Below are positions 10,668 through 19,603 of a DNA stretch of 64,000 nt, one piece after another. The stretch is from positions 186,001-250,000 of the forward strand of contig NZ_JACHGL010000003.1 in assembly GCF_014207505.1 (NCBI RefSeq), written 5' to 3'. The notes under the pieces were generated by a model, which saw nothing but the letters and a program-made list of their open reading frames with translations, did not search any database and had not been told where the DNA came from. The stretch comes from Leuconostoc carnosum. Its GTDB lineage: Bacteria; Bacillota; Bacilli; Lactobacillales; Lactobacillaceae. The translations under genes were made by a program, and so were the position numbers. Numbering within the stretch: position 1 is the first letter of the stretch; each line of letters opens with the position of its first letter.

Positions 10668-13600
10668 TTACAATTCGTTATTTACTTCAGATTTGTCTTG
10701 GGTTTCAACCTTCGAAAATGCTGCAGCAACTTCTTCATCTTCTTTATTTAACAAGTCAGGATTTGTACGTGCTAACTTTTCAAGTGCATCAACAGGTAAT
10801 ATAGAGTCATCTTCGTCCATTTGACGAAGTTCAACTTCACTACCAGCACCATCTAATACTTGCATATCCAATCCAAGTGCTTGTAATTCTTTAACCAACA
10901 CACGGAAAGATTCTGGTACACCAGGACGTGGAATTGGTTCACCCTTAATAATTGATTCATAAACCTTCACACGACCAGCAACATCATCTGACTTATAAGT
11001 CAGAATTTCTTGCAATGTATATGCTGCACCATAAGCTTCAAGTGCCCAAACTTCCATTTCACCGAAACGCTGTCCACCGAATTGTGCTTTACCACCCAAA
11101 GGCTGTTGTGTAACAAGTGAGTAAGGTCCGATTGAACGTGCATGAATTTTATCGTCAACCATGTGAGCTAACTTCATATAATGCATGACACCCACACCAA
11201 CGCGCTTATCAAATGCTTCACCGGTGCGACCATCATAGACAACAGACTTACCATCTTGTGGCAAACCAGCTTCACGCAAAGCTGCTTCAATCTCATCATC
11301 AGATGCACCATCAAAGACAGGTGATGCAACATGAATGCCAAGTTTTTTAGCGGCAAAACCTAGGTGTAATTCAAGTACTTGACCAATATTCATACGTGAA
11401 GGCACACCCATGGGTGACAACAAGATATCAATTGGTGTACCATCAGGCATATATGGCATATCTTCTTCAGGAACAACAACGGAAACAGTTCCCTTGTTAC
11501 CATGACGACCAGCCATTTTATCACCAACTTGAATCTTACGCTTTTGTGCAATATAAACACGGACCATCATATTCACGCCTGGTGCAAGTTCATCACCATT
11601 TTCAGGTGTATAAATACGAACATTCTGAACTACACCGCCGCCGCCATGAGGTACACGTAGTGACGTATCACGTACTTCACGTGCTTTTTCACCAAAGATA
11701 GCATGTAACAAACGTTCTTCAGCTGATAATTCTGTCACACCCTTTGGTGTTACCTTACCAACCAAAATGTCGCCATCATGAACTTCGGCTCCGATGCGGA
11801 TAATCCCATCAGCATCCAAATCCTTCAACTGATCTTCACCAGTATTAGGAATTTCACGTGTCATTTCTTCCGGTCCAAGTTTTGTATCTCGAGCTTCTGA
11901 ATCGTATTCTTCTATGTGAATTGACGTATAAACATCTTCACGAACCAAACGTTCATTCAAAACAATGGCATCTTCGAAGTTATAACCCTGCCATGTCATA
12001 AAGGCAATTAATGGGTTTTGTCCCAAGGCTAATTCACCTTGTTCCATTGAAGGACCATCTGCCAAAACTTCATCAGCTTCAATATGTTCACCTTCATGAA
12101 CAATTGGCTTTTGGTTATAGTTTTTACCACCGTTCGAACGACGGAATTTCATCAATTCATATGTATCTAATTGACCATCTTCACGACGAACACGAATTTG
12201 ATGACCATCAACATATTCAACCATACCGGCTGCACGTGATATCATAGCAACACCCGAATCATGGGCTGCTTTATATTCAATACCAGTACCAACAAGTGGT
12301 GCATGTGGATCAAGCAGTGGAACAGCTTGACGTTGCATGTTGGCACCCATTAACGCACGGTTCGAATCATCGTTTTCCAAGAAAGGAATTGCAGCAGTAC
12401 CAACTGAAACAACCTGCTTTGGCGAAACGTCCATGTAGTCAATACGGTCAATTGGTGTCTCGATGTTTTCTTCACCGAAACGAGCCATAACTGTCTCGTG
12501 AACAAAGCTACCATCATCATTTAAGGGTGAGTTAGCTTGTGCAACAATGAAGTTATCTTCCTCATCAGCAGTCAAATAATCAATTTTTTCGGTAACTTTA
12601 TGCGTTGTCCAATCAACACGTCGGTATGGCGTTTCGATAAAGCCATACTTGTTGATACGACCATATGTTGCCAAGGAGTTAATTAACCCGATGTTTGGAC
12701 CTTCTGGCGTCTCAATTGGGTCAATACGACCATAATGTGTATAGTGAACATCTCGAACTTCAACGCCGGCACGATCACGCGTAAGACCACCCGGTCCAAG
12801 AGCTGACAAACGGCGCTTGTGGTTCATTTCACCCAATGGGTTAGTTTGATCCATGAACTGTGACAATTGTGATGAACCAAAGAATTCCTTAACAGCAGCA
12901 ACAACTGGACGAATGTTAATTAATTGTTGTGGTGTCACCGTGTTGGCATCTTGAATTGACATACGTTCACGAACAACACGTTCCATACGTGTTAATCCGA
13001 TACGGAATTGATTTTGTAATAATTCCCCAACAGAACGGATACGACGATTACCTAAATGATCGATATCATCAACGTTACCGATACCTTCTTGTAAGTTCAA
13101 GAAGTAGTTCATACCTGCCAAAATATCTGCAGGACGTACTGTACGGTCATCAGCATCAATATGACCATTGCCAATCAATACTAATGTCTTTTCTGGGTTT
13201 GCAGGTGATTCAATCTTGATTTTCTGAAGTGTTACAGGTTCTTCAAGAACTGCATCACCAGATGGTGTATATGTTGTTGTCTTGAAATCTTCACGATCCA
13301 AGAATGGTGATAGTTTTGACATCACTGTCTTATCTACCAACGTTCCCTTTTCAACAATAACTTCACCTGAATCTGGATCAGCTAATGTTTCAGCTAATGT
13401 TTGATTCAATAAGCGTGTCTTTAACGACAACTTTTTGTTAACTTTATAACGACCAACAGATGCCAAATCATAACGTTTTGGATCAAAGAACCTTGCGACT
13501 AACAACGCACGTGATGAATCGGCTGTCTTAGGTTCGCCCGGACGCAAACGTTCGTAAACATCCTTTAAAGCCTCTTCGACACGAGAATCAGACATGTCTT

Positions 13601-14282
13601 TATGCACATCTTTTTCCAAAGTCATGTTCAAAGCATCATATTGATCTGAAAAAATATCAATAATATCTGAATCTGAACCAAAACCAAGTGCACGCACTAA
13701 TTCAGTCATCAACAACTTACGTGTGCGGTCAATACGTACATTGGCGATACCTTTGGCATCGGTTTCGTATTCTAACCATGCACCACGGTTAGGAATAACC
13801 GTAGTACCGTAACGTGGTCGTCCGTTTTTATCATTTTCTTGATTATAATAAATACCAGGGGAACGCACTAACTGTGAAACAATAACACGTTCTGCACCAT
13901 TAATGATGAAAGTTCCCTGTTCAGTCATCAATGGAAAATCGCCAAAGAATACGTCTTGCGACTTGATTTCACCGGTTTCATGGTTTGTCAAACGCAAAGT
14001 TACGTGTAATGGCGCTGAATAGTTGGCATCGTGTTCACGTGCCTCATCAATATTATATTTTGGTTCCATCAATTGATAATCGACATATTCCAAAGACAAA
14101 GTCCCTTGAAAGTCATCGATTGGCATGATATCACCAAACATTTCCTTAATACCATCGTCTAAGAACCATTGATATGACGCCGTTTGAATTTCAATCAAAT
14201 TTGGCACATCAAGAACTTCTTTGATGCTAGCATATGAACGACGGGTACGATGTTTACCATACTTTACTAAATGTCCTGCCAC
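10668..14282 (-). CDS. rpoB: RNA polymerase beta subunit
   Basis: 1204 aa from the preferred start. Typical beta blocks: rifampicin-region [49 protein letters not shown], and GRHGNKG with the C-terminal clamp contacts. The frame extends upstream to a GTG at 14291, but that GTG overlaps the Shine-Dalgarno GAGGTG; the second GTG at 14282 lies at the right distance and gives the normal N-terminus [12 protein letters not shown]. It is expressed from a long leader holding an upstream ORF and a terminator-like hairpin. Confidence 0.98.
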   Translation of the reverse strand: MAGHLVKYGKHRTRRSYASIKEVLDVPNLIEIQTASYQWFLDDGIKEMFGDIMPIDDFQGTLSLEYVDYQLMEPKYNIDEAREHDANYSAPLHVTLRLTNHETGEIKSQDVFFGDFPLMTEQGTFIINGAERVIVSQLVRSPGIYYNQENDKNGRPRYGTTVIPNRGAWLEYETDAKGIANVRIDRTRKLLMTELVRALGFGSDSDIIDIFSDQYDALNMTLEKDVHKDMSDSRVEEALKDVYERLRPGEPKTADSSRALLVARFFDPKRYDLASVGRYKVNKKLSLKTRLLNQTLAETLADPDSGEVIVEKGTLVDKTVMSKLSPFLDREDFKTTTYTPSGDAVLEEPVTLQKIKIESPANPEKTLVLIGNGHIDADDRTVRPADILAGMNYFLNLQEGIGNVDDIDHLGNRRIRSVGELLQNQFRIGLTRMERVVRERMSIQDANTVTPQQLINIRPVVAAVKEFFGSSQLSQFMDQTNPLGEMNHKRRLSALGPGGLTRDRAGVEVRDVHYTHYGRIDPIETPEGPNIGLINSLATYGRINKYGFIETPYRRVDWTTHKVTEKIDYLTADEEDNFIVAQANSPLNDDGSFVHETVMARFGEENIETPIDRIDYMDVSPKQVVSVGTAAIPFLENDDSNRALMGANMQRQAVPLLDPHAPLVGTGIEYKAAHDSGVAMISRAAGMVEYVDGHQIRVRREDGQLDTYELMKFRRSNGGKNYNQKPIVHEGEHIEADEVLADGPSMEQGELALGQNPLIAFMTWQGYNFEDAIVLNERLVREDVYTSIHIEEYDSEARDTKLGPEEMTREIPNTGEDQLKDLDADGIIRIGAEVHDGDILVGKVTPKGVTELSAEERLLHAIFGEKAREVRDTSLRVPHGGGGVVQNVRIYTPENGDELAPGVNMMVRVYIAQKRKIQVGDKMAGRHGNKGTVSVVVPEEDMPYMPDGTPIDILLSPMGVPSRMNIGQVLELHLGFAAKKLGIHVASPVFDGASDDEIEAALREAGLPQDGKSVVYDGRTGEAFDKRVGVGVMHYMKLAHMVDDKIHARSIGPYSLVTQQPLGGKAQFGGQRFGEMEVWALEAYGAAYTLQEILTYKSDDVAGRVKVYESIIKGEPIPRPGVPESFRVLVKELQALGLDMQVLDGAGSEVELRQMDEDDSILPVDALEKLARTNPDLLNKEDEEVAAAFSKVETQDKSEVNNEL

Positions 14283-14357
14283 ACTTATCACCTCGTTTGT
14301 TTTTCGCTGTGTTTTGTTTGTTACAGTTTGATTACAAATTCAAATATTCTAGTGAAT

Positions 14358-14408
14358 TTATCCTCGTATAGGCACAAAAAAAGCAATCGCCGCTGTTTCC
14401 GCAGACAA
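14358..14408 (-). CDS. Putative rpoB leader peptide (16 codons)
   Basis: TTG start six bases after a GGAG ribosome binding site, encoding MSAETAAIAFFVPIRG and ending TAA. The ORF covers the whole 3' half of the leader hairpin, and its Phe-Phe codons are the U-tract itself. A ribosome translating it would block hairpin formation. Too short to prove coding; the call rests on the ribosome binding site and the overlap. Confidence 0.45.
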   Translation of the reverse strand: MSAETAAIAFFVPIRG

Positions 14409-14416
14409 CGTTTGCT
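14376..14416 (-). terminator. Terminator-like attenuator in the rpoB leader
   Basis: On the minus strand AGCAA and UUGCU close an inner CGUUGU/ACAGCG stem with an eight-base loop, followed immediately by seven T's. It lies between the rpoB promoter and rpoB, so it should cut transcription unless disrupted. An upstream TCCGCA can pair with TGCGGA in the loop, giving a possible alternative fold. Confidence 0.65.
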
Positions 14417-14484
14417 CCAATATAAAGGTATTGCGGACAATATTTCGCAAAATTCCGTATTTATTCACAGTATTACTATATTTA

Positions 14485-14512
14485 ATTATACGCTTTTGAT
14501 ATATATTTGCAA
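14485..14512 (-). promoter_or_regulatory. rpoB promoter
   Basis: TTGCAA (14512-14507), 16-base spacer, TATAAT (14490-14485) on the minus strand. The start would be near 14478, giving a leader of about 195 bases. Confidence 0.75.
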
Positions 14513-14575
14513 GTAACCATCTAAATAATCACAATGCTCTCTCAACAAGCTATTTCTTAATTTAATCACTTAATT

Positions 14576-15388
14576 TTAAACATTTTCAGTGTCAAAAGTT
14601 GGTACATTTGGGTCTCGTGCTATTTCAACTAACTGTAGGAACTTTTTAGGGTCTAAAGCAGCCGTACCAACTAATACACCATCAATATCTGCTTGCGACA
14701 TAATTTCGCGCGCATTTTCTGGTGTCACTGATCCACCATACAATACACGAACTTGCTCAGCAATAACTGGTGAATACAGTTTGGCTAAAGTTTGACGGAT
14801 AAGATGTGCTGCTTTTTGCGCTTGATCAGCTGTAGCTGCCTCCCCTGATCCAATCGCCCATGTTGGTTCATAAGCAATTGTAACGTTTCGAATCTGATCA
14901 ACGGATACGCCAGCTAAAGCAGCCGCTACTTGAGCAACAGAAGGATCAGCATCCATGAATTGCGCATAAGTTCTCATATCTTCATCAACATCAATAATAG
15001 GACGTAAACCGTTACGTAAAGCTGCCGTCACCTTAAGATTAACAGTCGAATCCGTTTCATTAAAGAATTTACGGCGTTCAAAGTGTCCAATTAAAACGTA
15101 CTCTGCACCAATATCTTTAAGTGCCTTAGGCGAAGTTTCGCCTGTATAGGCACCACTATCTTCCCAATGTACATTTTCAGCGACAACATGAATCGGTGAG
15201 TCAACAGTGTCACGCACCATATTAGCTAAAAACAAGTCCTGTGCTGCAATGCCTGTTTCAACGATTTTCTGATCCGGCACTTCACTATTAACTTGCTTTA
15301 AGAAATCGGCAACATCTGCCTGCAATTTATTAATTTTCCAATTTGCTACAACAAACGGCACACGATGTTCTTTATGAATTCTTACCAT
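14576..15388 (-). CDS. tpiA: Triosephosphate isomerase, divergent
   Basis: 270 aa TIM barrel interconverting DHAP and glyceraldehyde 3-phosphate. The catalytic Lys (ANWKINK), His102 (IGHFERR) and Glu in AYEPTWAIGSG are present, as is the phosphate-binding YGGSV. However, the nearly invariant Ser after the catalytic His is Phe (codon at 15080-15082), GNWKMN reads ANWKIN, and the usual C-V/I-G-E strand reads IDVDED. The protein also carries about ten extra N-terminal residues. Heterofermenters need little TPI flux, which may relax constraint. It starts three bases after the upstream gene and shares its promoter. Confidence 0.9.
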   Translation of the reverse strand: MVRIHKEHRVPFVVANWKINKLQADVADFLKQVNSEVPDQKIVETGIAAQDLFLANMVRDTVDSPIHVVAENVHWEDSGAYTGETSPKALKDIGAEYVLIGHFERRKFFNETDSTVNLKVTAALRNGLRPIIDVDEDMRTYAQFMDADPSVAQVAAALAGVSVDQIRNVTIAYEPTWAIGSGEAATADQAQKAAHLIRQTLAKLYSPVIAEQVRVLYGGSVTPENAREIMSQADIDGVLVGTAALDPKKFLQLVEIARDPNVPTFDTENV

Positions 15389-15390
15389 AA

Positions 15391-15735
15391 TTATTTATCA
15401 TCTCCTCGTAACATCATAAACATAAATGCTGCTTCAATCAAAAGAAAAATTGCAGTATAACGCGAGTCTTCATTAATAAGATTTAATATGCCATAACTAA
15501 TAACCAATACACCCAAGCCCATGCTTGTTTTAATCAATGAACGTTGATATTTACTGCGTGTCAATTGCTCAGTTAAGCGTTGATTTTCTGCCGTTAGCTC
15601 AGAAACATCAAGTTTCAAAGCCTCAATCTTATCCAGTAAGTCGTCATTTTCTTGCTGTATCGTTTCAATTGCTGTTTGCGATACTGTCTCTTCTACCTCT
15701 TTCGAAGCATGCTGTTTTCGTTTGAAAAGTAACAT
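15391..15735 (-). CDS. Small membrane protein with N-terminal coiled coil
   Basis: 114 aa, family not recognised. Residues about 25-62 are a heptad-rich coiled coil (ENDDLLDKIEALKLDVSEL), followed by two hydrophobic segments at about 70-88 and 93-110, with a short charged tail. It is the first gene of a two-gene unit with tpiA; the tpiA ribosome binding site GAGGAG sits at its 3' end. No function can be assigned. Confidence 0.75.
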   Translation of the reverse strand: MLLFKRKQHASKEVEETVSQTAIETIQQENDDLLDKIEALKLDVSELTAENQRLTEQLTRSKYQRSLIKTSMGLGVLVISYGILNLINEDSRYTAIFLLIEAAFMFMMLRGDDK

Positions 15736-15755
15736 ATTTGTTCTCCAATGCTTCT

Positions 15756-15764
15756 ATTTTACCA
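15756..15764 (-). promoter_or_regulatory. Extended -10 promoter for the membrane protein-tpiA unit
   Basis: TG-G-TAAAAT on the minus strand, about 20 bases before the start codon of the 114-aa protein; the -35 region is weak. Confidence 0.5.
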
Positions 15765-15856
15765 CAAAACCCTAACACACTAAAATAACAAAGGATATTA
15801 TGGTAGAAAAACAATTAATTTGTTGATTATTTCTTCCCGAGTCTATCATTAACAAT

Positions 15857-15896
15857 AAAAAAACTGAGTTACTAACAATCCATGTTAGTAACCCAG
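15857..15896 (-). terminator. Terminator of tRNA-Leu
   Basis: Stem of CTGGGTTACTAACA with TGTTAGTAACTCAG (one G-U pair), short loop, then seven T's on the minus strand, directly downstream of the tRNA. Confidence 0.88.
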
Positions 15897-15902
15897 CTGA
15901 AA

Positions 15903-15987
15903 TGCAGCTAGCGGGAGTCGAACCCGCACGCCCTAAACGGGCACAGGATCCTTAATCCTGCGCGTCTGCCAATTCCGCCACAGCTGC
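15903..15987 (-). tRNA. tRNA-Leu (anticodon TAA)
   Basis: Cloverleaf with acceptor GCAGCTG/TAGCTGC, anticodon stem CAGGA with loop containing TAA, the long variable arm of class II tRNAs (TGCCCGTTTAGGGCG) and T-arm GCGGGTTCGACTCCCGC. Discriminator A at 15903; CCA is not encoded. Own promoter and terminator. Confidence 0.95.
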
Positions 15988-16011
15988 ATATGTCATATTG
16001 ACAACCCAATA

Positions 16012-16040
16012 ATTATAGCGTAAATCCAATAAGTCGTCAA
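16012..16040 (-). promoter_or_regulatory. tRNA-Leu promoter
   Basis: TTGACG, 17-base spacer, TATAAT on the minus strand, ending about 24 bases before the tRNA. Confidence 0.85.
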
Positions 16041-16172
16041 GGTACCAGTAGTCATTCCATGAGTTACCACCTAAATATTGAGAACCATCATCATTTTCTA
16101 TAAAATAGTCATAGAGGGCTATTCTCTGTAATAGTTAATAAACAGCATTTTTTCGGTATTTTGTTTTTTCCC
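16041..16172. other. Intergenic spacer without a recognised gene
   Basis: Part of the 331-base gap between tRNA-Leu and csp. It is AT-rich, and I see no ORF with a ribosome binding site nor a strong repeat; the functional parts of the gap are the tRNA promoter on the left and the csp promoter and leader on the right. Confidence 0.6.
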
Positions 16173-16200
16173 TTGCTTCTTCTCTCAGATGTGTTATACT
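16173..16200 (+). promoter_or_regulatory. csp promoter
   Basis: TTGCTT, 16-base spacer and TATACT preceded by an extended TG-T element. Transcription would begin near 16207. Confidence 0.75.
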
Positions 16201-16206
16201 AAATGA

Positions 16207-16318
16207 GTAATAAAAGTTTTTGATTTTGATTTGTTTTTCTAGGAAGGCGCTCAAGTACCAATTATTTAAGTTACAAACAAAAAATTATTGGTGAGCACAC
16301 CAAAAGGAGAAACATATC
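16207..16318 (+). promoter_or_regulatory. Structured csp 5' leader
   Basis: About 110 bases, typical of cold shock mRNAs. GCTC plus ACCAAT (16249-16262) can pair with ATTGGT plus GAGC (16287-16296), giving a ten-pair helix with a bulge just before the AAAAGGAG ribosome binding site. A cold-responsive refolding leader is inferred from family knowledge. Confidence 0.55.
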
Positions 16319-16519
16319 ATGGAAAAAGGCACAGTAAAGTGGTTTAACGGCGAAAAGGGTTACGGTTTCGTAACTCGCGAAAATGGTGAAGATGTCTTCG
16401 CACATTTCTCAGCTATTCAAGGTGACGGCTTCAAGACTCTTGAAGAAGGTCAAGCTGTTGAATTCGAAGTTGAATCATCAGATCGTGGTTTGCAAGCTGC
16501 AAACATCACAAAGTTGTAA
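16319..16519 (+). CDS. Cold shock protein (CspA/CspB family)
   Basis: 66 aa single cold-shock domain binding single-stranded RNA/DNA. Both RNA-binding motifs are visible: [15 protein letters not shown] (RNP1) and DVFAHFSAI (RNP2). Acts as an RNA chaperone in the cytoplasm. Strong ribosome binding site AAAAGGAG, monocistronic, with its own promoter and terminator. Which csp paralogue it is cannot be told. Confidence 0.96.
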   Translation: MEKGTVKWFNGEKGYGFVTRENGEDVFAHFSAIQGDGFKTLEEGQAVEFEVESSDRGLQAANITKL

Positions 16520-16540
16520 GATTAAGTTCTAAAACTTTCA

Positions 16541-16564
16541 AAACTCGCTTCGGCGAGTTTTTTT
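16541..16564 (+). terminator. csp terminator
   Basis: AAACTCGC-TTCG-GCGAGTTT followed by T's; UUCG tetraloop. Confidence 0.92.
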
Positions 16565-16578
16565 GTGTCCACTATTCG

Positions 16579-16587
16579 TGGTATAAT
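16579..16587 (+). promoter_or_regulatory. Extended -10 promoter for gpmA
   Basis: TG-G-TATAAT about 42 bases before the gpmA ATG. The -35 position falls on the T-tract of the csp terminator. Confidence 0.7.
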
Positions 16588-16628
16588 AGAATCGTTAAAT
16601 TAAACACAAACTAAGGAGTTTATCACAC

Positions 16629-17342
16629 ATGTCTAAGTTAGTATTAATCCGTCACGGTCAAAGTGAATGGAATGCATTGAACTTGTTCAACGGTTGGATT
16701 GACACAAAATTATCTGATAAGGGTGTCGCCCAAGCTAAAGAAGCTGGTCAATTGTTGGCAGCTGAAGATATTCAATTCGATCAAGCATATACATCTGTTT
16801 TGACACGTGCAATCACAACATTGCATTATGCACTTGAAGAAGCTGGTCAGTTGTTCATTCCTGAAGCTAAATCATGGCGTTTAAATGAACGTCACTATGG
16901 TGCATTGCAAGGTCAAAATAAAGCAGAAGCTGCTGAAAAATGGGGCGATGAACAAGTACACATCTGGCGTCGTTCGTATGACGTTTTGCCTCCACTACTA
17001 GATAGCTATGATAAAGAAGTTGAAGTACAAGGTAACACTTACCCTGCTTTCGATCGTCGTTACGCTGATGTTCCTGAAGGTGAATTACCATTAGGCGAAA
17101 ACTTGAAGATTACTTTGGAACGTGTGTTACCTTTCTGGGAATCAGATATCTCAAAGGATTTGAAAGCTGGTAAAAATGTTGTTATCGCGGCACATGGTAA
17201 CTCATTGCGCGCTTTGGCAAAACATCTCGAGCATATCTCGGATGATGACATCTTAAACCTTGAAATCGCTAATGGACAACCACTAGTTTATGATTTGGAT
17301 GATAATTTAGAAGTTATCTCTAAGAAGACATTGAGTAAGTAA
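16629..17342 (+). CDS. gpmA: 2,3-bisphosphoglycerate-dependent phosphoglycerate mutase
   Basis: 237 aa. Interconverts 3- and 2-phosphoglycerate. Catalytic RHGQSEWN near the N-terminus (phosphohistidine), [23 protein letters not shown] and C-terminal [15 protein letters not shown] with the second active-site His. TAAGGAGTTT ribosome binding site. It completes lower glycolysis with the enolase encoded in this window. Highly expressed codon use. Confidence 0.97.
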   Translation: MSKLVLIRHGQSEWNALNLFNGWIDTKLSDKGVAQAKEAGQLLAAEDIQFDQAYTSVLTRAITTLHYALEEAGQLFIPEAKSWRLNERHYGALQGQNKAEAAEKWGDEQVHIWRRSYDVLPPLLDSYDKEVEVQGNTYPAFDRRYADVPEGELPLGENLKITLERVLPFWESDISKDLKAGKNVVIAAHGNSLRALAKHLEHISDDDILNLEIANGQPLVYDLDDNLEVISKKTLSK

Positions 17343-17349
17343 TCTCAAT

Positions 17350-17401
17350 CCAAATAAAAATACCGTTACTAACTAATTGTAGTAACGGTATTTTTATTTG
17401 G
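17350..17401. terminator. Bidirectional terminator between gpmA and tRNA-Gln
   Basis: A perfect 22-bp inverted repeat (17350-17371 with 17380-17401) with an eight-base loop and T-runs in both directions; it serves gpmA on plus and the tRNA pair on minus. Confidence 0.92.
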
Positions 17402-17448
17402 TTACGTGTATAAATAAAAAAGGATGCACATTAGCATCCTCTTAATTA

Positions 17449-17520
17449 TTGCCCCTGCTGGATTCGAACCAGCGCATAGCGGTACCAAAAACCACTGCCT
17501 TACCACTTGGCGAAGGGGCA
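17449..17520 (-). tRNA. tRNA-Gln (anticodon TTG)
   Basis: Acceptor TGCCCCT/AGGGGCA, anticodon arm GTGGT-TTTTGGT-ACCGC giving TTG at positions 34-36, T-arm GCTGGTTCGAATCCAGC. CCA not encoded. Co-transcribed with tRNA-Tyr. Confidence 0.94.
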
Positions 17521-17559
17521 ATAGTTAATTTATTTAGCCGTTAACTATTATATCGGCTA

Positions 17560-17642
17560 TGGGAGCGGTAGGATTCGAACCTACGAACCCGAAGGAACGG
17601 AGTTACAGTCCGTCGCGTTTAGCCAGACTTCGCTACACTCCC
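17560..17642 (-). tRNA. tRNA-Tyr (anticodon GTA)
   Basis: Acceptor GGGAGTG pairing with CGCTCCC (one G-U), anticodon loop CTGTAAC giving GTA, class II variable arm, T-arm with GGTTCGAATCC. CCA not encoded. First gene of the tRNA-Tyr-Gln unit. Confidence 0.94.
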
Positions 17643-17662
17643 ATATCTCAAACAACTATACT

Positions 17663-17691
17663 ATCATATCAAATTTACGATACTCTGGCAA
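17663..17691 (-). promoter_or_regulatory. Promoter of tRNA-Tyr-Gln
   Basis: TTGCCA, 17-base spacer, TATGAT on the minus strand, about 20 bases before the tRNA-Tyr 5' end. Confidence 0.82.
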
Positions 17692-17764
17692 CCCCTTCTT
17701 TTATTAAAATATCACCATTACCACTATGAAATTGTGATATACTAATATTTTTATACCAATAACC

Positions 17765-17793
17765 TTGTTTATATGACCAGCATTCATTATACT
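17765..17793 (+). promoter_or_regulatory. Promoter of the PAP2 gene
   Basis: TTGTTT, 17-base spacer, TATACT, roughly 37 bases before the start codon. Confidence 0.7.
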
Positions 17794-17830
17794 AGAATAA
17801 GGTTAAAATCCGAATTTGGAGTAGAATATC

Positions 17831-18499
17831 ATGATTATAGCCACTAAAAATAAACAGCGTCGCTACGCAATAATTAGCTTTATCATCGCTATATTACTGG
17901 CCGCTCTTGTTAAATTAAATTTTGTGCTGCCTGTTGCACTTGATAATGCCATTCACAATTTGTTTAATCAGTTCCAAACACCCTTTGGAGATGTCATGAT
18001 GAGTATTGCCGCTTTTCTGGGAAATCCTATCGTTGATATTGTTTACGCACTCATTCTGGCCGGTGTGCTTATTATCGCAGAATTACGTATCCCAGCGATT
18101 TGGACTGTGTTGACACTGTTATTTGGTAATCTATTCACTACGATCATAAAAATAATAGTTAACAGAGACAGGCCAATCGGGCACCTACTTGCTGATAACG
18201 GACCATCTTTCCCTAGCAACCATGTATTTAGTTTATTCGTTGTCATTTTTATTGTCGTGATATTAGTCATTCCTAATATTAATTCACCGTTGACACAATT
18301 AATTAGTCGTTGGCTGATAGTTGTGATTGGCCTAATGACAATTATGAGCCGCATATATTTCAACGCCAATTTTTTGAGTGATACTTTTGCAGCTGTTTTG
18401 TTAGCTTACGCTTGGGTTATATTATCTGCCTCACTATACCCAAAGCTAGCAACTTTTTTAAAATCCAACATCACACTCTTCAAACACGATGAAATCTAA
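17831..18499 (+). CDS. PAP2-family membrane protein with altered catalytic motif
   Basis: 222 aa with about six hydrophobic segments. PAP2 phosphatases remove phosphate from lipids such as undecaprenyl diphosphate. Motif 1 is kept (KIIVNRDRP), motif 2 reads PSNH instead of PSGH, and motif 3 reads SRIYFNANFLSD where SR.....H...D is expected: the nucleophilic His is Asn (codon 18368-18370, a single-base change from CAT). This predicts loss or change of phosphatase chemistry. Ribosome binding site GGAG at 17819. Monocistronic. Confidence 0.85.
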   Translation: MIIATKNKQRRYAIISFIIAILLAALVKLNFVLPVALDNAIHNLFNQFQTPFGDVMMSIAAFLGNPIVDIVYALILAGVLIIAELRIPAIWTVLTLLFGNLFTTIIKIIVNRDRPIGHLLADNGPSFPSNHVFSLFVVIFIVVILVIPNINSPLTQLISRWLIVVIGLMTIMSRIYFNANFLSDTFAAVLLAYAWVILSASLYPKLATFLKSNITLFKHDEI

Positions 18500-18522
18500 T
18501 AACGCAACTCATAGTTATACTA

Positions 18523-18570
18523 TAAAATAAAGGCTTGATTCCAAATTTAATGGAATCAAGCCTTTATTTT
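18523..18570. terminator. Bidirectional terminator between PAP2 gene and nrdF
   Basis: Near-perfect stem AAAATAAAGGCTTGATTCCA with its complement, flanked by A's and T's, between two convergent genes. Confidence 0.92.
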
Positions 18571-18611
18571 TAGCATAATAATTAACATGTTACTGTTAAA
18601 TTCTAATACAA

Positions 18612-19601
18612 TTACTCGTCTTTTTTGTCTAATCCAATTGTATAATCGTCTGCTTCCATGGCTTCAACGGCCCCAAGCAAATAACCATTTCCTACACCAG
18701 AAAAGAAATCATGATTAGCCGTGGATGTTGAGATTCCATTCATAACAATTGGGTTGACATCTTCTGCCCCATCCGGAAACATTGGTTCTTGGCCTAAGTT
18801 CATCAATGCCTTGTTAGCATTGTAACGCAGGAAAGTTAGGACTTGTTCAGTCCATCCCAAATCATCATAAAGTTCGTGTGTATACTTTTCTTCATTATCA
18901 TACAATTCATAAAGCAGATCATACATCCATGTTTGTAACGAATCGCGTTCGGCTTCAGGTAGTCGATTAAAACCAATTTGAAATTTATAACCAATATATG
19001 TGCCGTGCACTGACTCATCGCGAATGATCAATTTAATAATCTCTGCCACGTTCAACATTTTGTTGTGACCTAAGAAATACAATGGCGTGTAAAAGCCAGA
19101 ATAAAACAAAAAAGTTTCCAAAAATACTGAAGCAATTTTCTTTTGTAAAGGTGAACCTGTCTGATAAATATCGTTAATACGATTAGCTTTGTATTGTAGA
19201 AATTCATTAGTATCAGCCCAATCAAAGATAGCTTCAATTTCAGATTTTTGGTTTAATGTTTCAAAAATTGATGAATATGATTTTGCATGAACGGATTCCA
19301 TAAATTGAATATTGTTCAAAACAGCTTCTTCTTTTTGATTGACAGCATCTAATTTCAACTGTGACATACCATCTTGTGACTGCAACGTATCTAATGTTGT
19401 CAATCCACCAAACACCAAGTTCATCGTTTGACGTTCTTGTGGCGACATGTTTCCACGCCAAATGCGTAAATCATTTGAAATAGGAATACGTGTATCTAGC
19501 CAAAATTGTTGTGTCAACTTTTCCCAAGTTGCCTTGTCTAGTTCATCTTCAATATTATTCCAGTTAATTGCTGTATATGAGTTGTTTTTTGAATGTTCCA
19601 C
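18612..19601 (-). CDS. nrdF: Class Ib ribonucleotide reductase beta subunit
   Basis: 329 aa. Carries the Mn/Fe-tyrosyl cofactor needed by NrdE. Metal ligands seen: Asp in GLTTLDTLQ, E and H in FMESVHAKSYSS, Glu in FLETFLFYSGFY, E and H in IIRDESVHGTYIG; the radical Tyr is in VHAKSYSS. Last gene of nrdH-nrdE-nrdI-nrdF, two bases after the nrdI stop codon. Note the order: nrdI follows nrdE, rather than the more common H-I-E-F. Confidence 0.97.
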   Translation of the reverse strand: MEHSKNNSYTAINWNNIEDELDKATWEKLTQQFWLDTRIPISNDLRIWRGNMSPQERQTMNLVFGGLTTLDTLQSQDGMSQLKLDAVNQKEEAVLNNIQFMESVHAKSYSSIFETLNQKSEIEAIFDWADTNEFLQYKANRINDIYQTGSPLQKKIASVFLETFLFYSGFYTPLYFLGHNKMLNVAEIIKLIIRDESVHGTYIGYKFQIGFNRLPEAERDSLQTWMYDLLYELYDNEEKYTHELYDDLGWTEQVLTFLRYNANKALMNLGQEPMFPDGAEDVNPIVMNGISTSTANHDFFSGVGNGYLLGAVEAMEADDYTIGLDKKDE

Positions 19602-19603
19602 AG

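Noticed and set aside
11396-13219. Several 64-101 codon plus-strand frames opposite rpoB
   Set aside because: They mirror the codon bias of rpoB, lack ribosome binding sites, and have low-complexity His/Tyr/Gln-rich translations typical of antisense shadows.
16041-16172. Small RNA or peptide gene before csp
   Set aside because: No ribosome binding site followed by an ORF and no hairpin with T-run on either strand in this stretch.
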